Assembly (NCBI GenBank): GCA_034670405.1
Contig: JAXDDX010000163.1
Coordinates: 372,001-436,000 of the forward strand
Length of the DNA: 64,000 bases
Source of the DNA: Hoplostethus atlanticus
Lineage: Eukaryota > Chordata > Actinopteri > Trachichthyiformes > Trachichthyidae
Direction: 5' to 3'
Shown piece by piece: positions 59,480 to 64,000 of this stretch (the first letter of the stretch is position 1; each line of letters opens with the position of its first letter). The notes beneath the pieces are model-generated. The model saw only the letters and a list, made by a program, of their open reading frames with translations, did no database searches and had not been told where the DNA came from. Made by a program: the position numbers and the translations under genes.

Positions 59480-59920
59480 CGTTGGTCCCCTCTCGGGTCT
59501 GGTTACGTCTCTCTTGCCTCTCGGTTTTCTTTTCTCTTGATCTTCTATTCTCTCATTCTGTCATGGACCTTTGGCCCCCTCTCCTCTTCGTGTACCTCTT
59601 CCTCCTTTTTCTTCCCAGCTGACATGGTCCGAGCTCTCTCTAGATTCTCTCTATTTACTTCATGTCCAGTGACCTTTTGGCCCTCTCTCCTTTATATTTT
59701 CTCAGCAGCTACAGCCTAGGGATGCTCTCCCCTTCACCCCATCTCCTCCTGATTCCTCATCCTCATTCTTCCATCCTCTTGGCTCCTTCTCTTCTCTCTC
59801 TCTGCCTCTTGTTCTGTCTCTTTCTCGGTCTCTCTCTCTCTCTGATTCTTCCTCATTCTCTCATTCTGTCCATGCCTCTTTGGCCTCTCTCTCTCTCTCG
59901 ATCTCTTTCTCGCGATGTAG
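59480..59920 (+). repeat. Plus-strand pyrimidine-rich block
   Basis: About 440 bases of CTCT/TTCC/CTTT-rich sequence with only short purine interruptions. Confidence 0.7.
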
Positions 59921-60028
59921 CAACACTTGGGTTTAACAGCAGAGCAATCACCCAGCACCGCGGGAAACCAATCCTACTTAAAACAACCTCATTTGTTGAA
60001 GATGACTTAGGTTGTACTCTGCGTGGGG

Positions 60029-60053
60029 TGTGTGTGTGTGTGTGTGTGTGTGT
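60029..60053. repeat. (GT)n microsatellite
   Basis: Uninterrupted GT tract. Confidence 0.93.
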
Positions 60054-60519
60054 TTTGGGGACGAGGGGTACCTTGGTGTGTGTGCAGGGTTGGGTAGTTT
60101 CAGCGGCGATACATAAATGTGAACCTACTCCACGCTTGTTTTTGTTCCAAGCCTTTGACCATTGATTATACAGTACACTCTTAAAAGCAGGGGTGGTTTC
60201 CTCTTGTGATTCACGCTCGCAGGCATGCTCAAAACACACATGTGCACGGATACACATGTACAGTATGTGCACACACACACGCAGACACCTGATCTCGTGA
60301 TCTTGTGTGTCTCTCCTTTCCAGAAGGGACATGAATAAAACAGCAGTGCAGAGACTCAGTGAGAAGCAGTGAGAGACATGGTGGCGTACTGGCAGATCTC
60401 TCTGCAGCAGTGGCTGTGTGTTCGTGCCACAATCTCCGTGTCTGTACTTACAGGATTAGCTCTCTCTTGGATGCTGTCTGCTTTGAGAATACACACTCCT
60501 TTGCTACCCATTCTGTACA

Positions 60520-60549
60520 AACACACACACACATGCACGCACACACACA
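60520..60549. repeat. (AC)n microsatellite, interrupted
   Basis: AC units with ATGCACGC in the middle. Confidence 0.85.
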
Positions 60550-60968
60550 AAACATCTGATACACACTACACTCCCCCTCATAGCTTGACAATACACAAAA
60601 ACTATCCACCAGTTATTTAATCTAATGTCTTAAATTGCAGTATTGTTGTCCCTTGTTGTAAAATGTCCATTTTTGTATACGCACAATATCATCATAGACA
60701 CCAGATGATGTAGAGGATCAAACATCTTCACAATAAACCGGAGCTGTATTTCTACATAATTCAGGAATATGAGTGTGATTTGAAAACCTGTGTGAGCTGT
60801 TTGATGTATTTAGTAGTTTAGCAGTGGTCACATAGTACACTTGTACACTTGAGCTAAATATGAGACATACTTTAAATAGAGATGTCCATCTTTCTTGTAA
60901 ATAGCAAATAAATTTAGAAATATATCAGACATTCAATGCCACCACCCCCCCTCAAAATATTGACATCA

Positions 60969-60998
60969 GTGTGTGTGTGTGTGTGTTTGTGTGTGTGA
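60969..60998. repeat. (GT)n microsatellite, one interruption
   Basis: GT tract with one TTT. It ends 20 bases from the donor side of the exon candidate at 61019-61148. Confidence 0.9.
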
Positions 60999-61018
60999 GC
61001 GCGCAGCTGTGTGGTTAC

Positions 61019-61148
61019 CTGCTTGCTCTCTTTGCTGGTCTCCCAATCAATACCTCCAAATCTCCAGGGTTTCTTTGCCCTGCTAGTGAAGCAGTTATAC
61101 ATTTCTGAAGGCTCCGCTGACTGAACCTCTGACCCTGAAAAACGCCTC
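61019..61148 (-). CDS. Candidate internal coding exon, 130 nt
   Basis: Reading on minus, a branch-like ATAACAC and a pyrimidine tract (CTTTCATTTCTTTTCAG) end at the AG of 61150-61149. The exon then runs to CAG/GTAACC, with the donor GT at 61018-61017. In the phase starting at its second base, the 130 nt are open for 43 codons and end on a codon boundary. The product includes SAEPSEMYNCFTSRAK, PWRFGGIDWE and TSKESKQ. A second phase is also open, so the coding frame is not fixed, and the third is closed by a stop. I do not recognise the protein. No neighbouring exon is visible in the window, which would fit a large-intron gene. It could be a chance pairing of splice sites, but the acceptor is strong and the interior is not repetitive. 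Confidence 0.4.
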
Positions 61149-61336
61149 CTGAAAAGAAATGAAAGCCACCAGTGTGTTATTTCACTCTCCATAAACAACT
61201 GGAATGTGGAATGTGGAAAAAAAATTGCAATGCCTTTCAGTGCTCTTAATATTTAATTCTGCCGAACGACCTCAATTCCCAAAGGGTCTGAATGAGATGT
61301 ACAACCATTTGGAAAAAGTGACACCCACTCTTACAG

Positions 61337-61384
61337 TATGATGGATGGCCAAAAATAACTATCATACCTTTTCAAGGACTGGAG
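61337..61384 (+). other. Weak candidate 48-nt micro-exon
   Basis: CACTCTTACAG precedes it and GGAG/GTAAGT, a full donor consensus, follows. One of three phases is open for exactly 16 codons (YDGWPKITIIPFQGLE). The pyrimidine tract is short and there is no supporting neighbour, so this is low confidence. Confidence 0.15.
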
Positions 61385-61861
61385 GTAAGTTAAGTCCTTA
61401 GAAATACTGAATGATGAACTTAAGGTAATGTTTTTTATTTCAAAAATTCACATTCACATCACATTTGAACTCTTTGAACACATGGGAATACATTGCAAAG
61501 TCAAAACCTGAACATTTCCTTCTAGGGGGTGATAGGTGTGTGATTAAGGTGTGTGTCATATTAGGTTTGTTACTGATGCATCAGATCATGCTATCCTAAA
61601 ACCAGAAAGATCCAACCAGTGTCTTTATATTTCATCATTCTAACGCGAGGACTTCCCTATAGATTTTCAGAAGGTTGCTTTCATTTGTTTAAAAACCCAA
61701 ACCTTTATTTTGGAGAAGCGACCACTGTCTGAAGAATCCAACTATAAGTGCACTTACTTGAGCCTATACCTTGCCTTATGCAGGGCTGTCCACTTGTACT
61801 GTTGTTATTGAAATTTTAAAATGGCTATAAAAATGTAGTTTTGTGCCTAAGTATGTTTATA

Positions 61862-61881
61862 TGTGTGTGTGTGTGTGTGTG
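61862..61881. repeat. (GT)n microsatellite
   Basis: Uninterrupted GT tract. Confidence 0.9.
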
Positions 61882-62746
61882 CCCGTGCAGCTTGGCTGAC
61901 TAGTGTGCCAGATAAGAGGAGCAGTGGGAAGCCTATGAAAGCTTAATGTGCAGCTTCATATTTAAAAGGAAGTGCATTAGGGGCTCTGTACCTCCATCAG
62001 TCCTCTCACAGCATCCCTCTCCTGCCTGCAGCCCTGCTGAAATCCCTCTCAAGACCAGCCGCCCCGACTCACTCCGCCTCTGTCACAGCAACCGAATGCA
62101 GTCACGAATGAATGAGTGCGCATTTAGCTGGAAGTTTAGCCTAGCGCACGTTAGCAAATGCAACACCAGTACGTGTCGTGTTGCTGACACTGAACAGAGG
62201 AATTGATGACAGATTTTCTTTTTTGGTTTCTTTGTTGTTTTTGTTTATTAAATAAATGGCATGGTTAATTTGGTTGGGTGCTGTACTGTCCTATACTGAT
62301 CAATGCATTTGACAGCCAACCATTGCACAGACTATGAGATTAATTGTACAGTCTGGATGAGCATATACTGTATTTTAGTACTTCAAATTTTAGGTTCAAA
62401 CTGACCATTCTTAGTATAGTATCTTATGAGTATTAAGTGTGAATGTAGCCCTGTATAGTCAGGGTTACCAAGAATAGGTGTGCCTAGTGGCGGCTGAGCC
62501 ATTCTCGTTCTATGGCGAATTAAATATTTGGTATATTTGTTAACGTTGTAGTTTTTTTTTGGCTACATTTTATTAGCCTAAGTTGTACATATTAGCACCT
62601 AACACATTTGACGTGTCATTGCTATCAGTTCCTAATTAAATAATTGTTCCTCTTTTACTCGTTTACTGTCAAAGCAAGTCATCTGGTTAACCCCAGCTAC
62701 ACATTTGCCACTGCTTGTCTCAAACACAAAAACATACTTTCTTAAA

Positions 62747-62766
62747 AGATAGATAGATAGATAGAT
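62747..62766 (+). repeat. (GATA)n microsatellite
   Basis: About five GATA units, the last changed to GATC. Confidence 0.9.
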
Positions 62767-63382
62767 CGATTTTACAACCTCAACACTTGCGGCTACCATA
62801 ATGAAAGCAAGCTAGCTAGTCACTAAATTATGTTAAGTGTAATTGATGACATACAAGACATATTAGTGAAATAAATATTATCTACTTACATTTGTAGTGC
62901 TTGACTTTGGACTTTCATCATCACCAGGCACTTTGTCGTCCACCTACATACTAATTTTAGGTCACAGTACAATAAGTGTGGATAGTACGGATAGCAACAC
63001 CTCATGCTTCAGCTGGATGAACCATAACTACAGGATTGCCATTGCATCCTCGGCACATGCACGTCTGGATGCGCATGCCATTTGTCTTTGTTGTGCTGTT
63101 AGAATTTTTGTCTCTGCCCTTTGGAGTGTAGTTCATGAGGATTTGGCCTGTGCGATTTGTTGTACATTTGTGCGGTGGTGTGTAAATTCCTTTTTAAGTA
63201 GAACACCTCAAGGTTTGTGCTCTGCTTTCCAATGTCTGCTTTGGAGTGAAACAAGACAGCAGAGAGGGGGATCTTACAGATGAAAATGCAAGTGGGAGAA
63301 TAAAGTAACAAAAGGATACATGAAAACGGAGTAGAACAAAGATGGTATCACACAGAAGAGGATGTTTTGATTTGAGAAATAA

Positions 63383-63405
63383 ATATATATATATATACAC
63401 ACACT
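63383..63405. repeat. (AT)n(AC)n microsatellite
   Basis: A short AT tract followed by AC, at the edge of the terminal repeat-like segment. Confidence 0.85.
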
Positions 63406-64000
63406 GTGTCAGGGACCCAGCAGTAAAGGCAGGGACACAAGGATCATTTTTAGATAGTTAAGACTTTATTTCACCAAATCAAATGTTCAACCAAATACAA
63501 AAAAAAATGAAGTTGTAAATGTTTTCATCAAAAGAAATACAAAATTTCAGCCCTTTAACTAAATCGAGGTCAACAAACCAATAACACAACAGAAGTCTGA
63601 ACTGAATAAACCTAACAAATGACACACAAAGCGGGGTATATATACTCATGGGCTAGCTTACACAGACACAAAGGGCAGAAACATTATTCTGGACCCAAAA
63701 AAGACCCAAAATAAACCCAACAACTAATAATGACAAAATACAAAAAGTAAACAGTAATTGTAAATACTGAAAATACTAATACAACCAAACTCCAAAGGGG
63801 ATATCCACATGCTGCCATTCTTCATTCTTTTGTTTAGAGTTCCCCCGCCCATCACAGGAAGTTTGTCTCTCCCACTTCCTGTTTTCAGCATAAAAGGGTC
63901 CCTCAAACTTCAGCTCCTGTTTTGGGTGGATGACTCAGCAGCATGTGGAGAAACAAAGAGAGAACCAGGCAATATATATTAACAACAAACCAAAATAAAC
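63406..64000 (-). mobile_element. Possible element end (LTR- or UTR-like), runs off the window
   Basis: On minus the segment ends with AATAAAGTCTTAACTATC, then CCTTGTGTCCCTGCC and GGGTCCCTGACACA just before the AT/AC microsatellite. This looks like a polyadenylation signal and a defined 3' boundary. A GCATAAAAGG box lies on plus at about 63889. No coding region, terminal repeat or primer-binding site is visible, and the other end is outside the window. Confidence 0.25.

Larger units (their letters stand above)
59000..60960. other. Non-coding stretch, no gene seen
   Basis: Plus-strand pyrimidine-rich block at about 59480-59920, one GT tract and one CA tract. The 167-codon plus frame through the block is low-complexity and not called. 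Confidence 0.5.
61390..63380. other. Non-coding stretch, no gene seen
   Basis: One GT tract (61862-61881), a GATA repeat, otherwise AT-rich unique sequence. Confidence 0.5.

Noticed and set aside
59662..60165. 167-codon plus frame
   Set aside because: S/L/P-rich translation of CT-rich sequence followed by a GT repeat.
1..64000. CRISPR arrays, rRNA genes, bacterial operons, mitochondrial insertion, intact viral genes
   Set aside because: No regularly spaced identical repeats, no rRNA words, no compact gene runs, and no viral domains were seen on either strand.

Overview
This 64 kb window reads as vertebrate, almost certainly ray-finned fish, genomic DNA. The evidence is the base composition (AT-rich with scattered CpG-rich patches), about fifty (CA/GT)n or (CT/GA)n microsatellites, tRNA-derived SINEs with tails of the type common in fish, hAT and Tc1/mariner-type MITEs, a decayed fish-type LINE with a restriction-like endonuclease, and the absence of any compact bacterial-style coding organisation. 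I could not fix the species. No complete protein-coding gene is visible. Most long reading frames are translations of CA/GT or CT repeats.

Layout. 1-9.2 kb: non-coding, microsatellite-rich, with pyrimidine-rich blocks. 9.3-19.2 kb: a cluster of mobile-element debris: a 10-bp-periodic minisatellite (9.41-9.59 kb), a broken LINE on the minus strand (9.64-11.26 kb) with most of its reverse transcriptase deleted, a possible LTR fragment, SINE pieces, two palindromic hAT-type MITEs (13.24 and 17.44 kb, the latter with a perfect 8-bp target duplication), a tRNA-derived SINE (13.72 kb), a LINE 3' tail (15.03 kb) and a plus-strand element-ORF-like remnant (18.3-19.1 kb). 19-31 kb: mostly unique, with an unidentified 87-codon minus-strand frame at 24.5 kb and a good recursive-splice-site candidate at 27.39 kb. 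31.8-34.7 kb: another SINE and a hAT-like element. 35.5-36.3 kb: a CpG-rich patch. 38-53 kb: microsatellites, a SINE tail, an 11-bp minisatellite and a Tc1-type MITE (46.08 kb). 53.5-59 kb: a long-period degenerate tandem repeat followed by two copies of one SINE family. 60.9-61.2 kb: the best candidate cellular exon, 130 nt on the minus strand with consensus splice sites. The last 600 bases look like the end of a further repeat with a minus-strand AATAAA.

How it fits together. The simplest reading is intronic or intergenic DNA around one or more large genes. The recursive-splice candidate points to a host transcript on the plus strand, and the 130-nt exon candidate to one on the minus strand. 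These may belong to different genes, or one may be false. I found no novel multi-gene system. The observations most worth following are the recursive splice site, the minus-strand exon, the MITEs with readable termini, the long-period tandem repeat and the CpG-rich patch.
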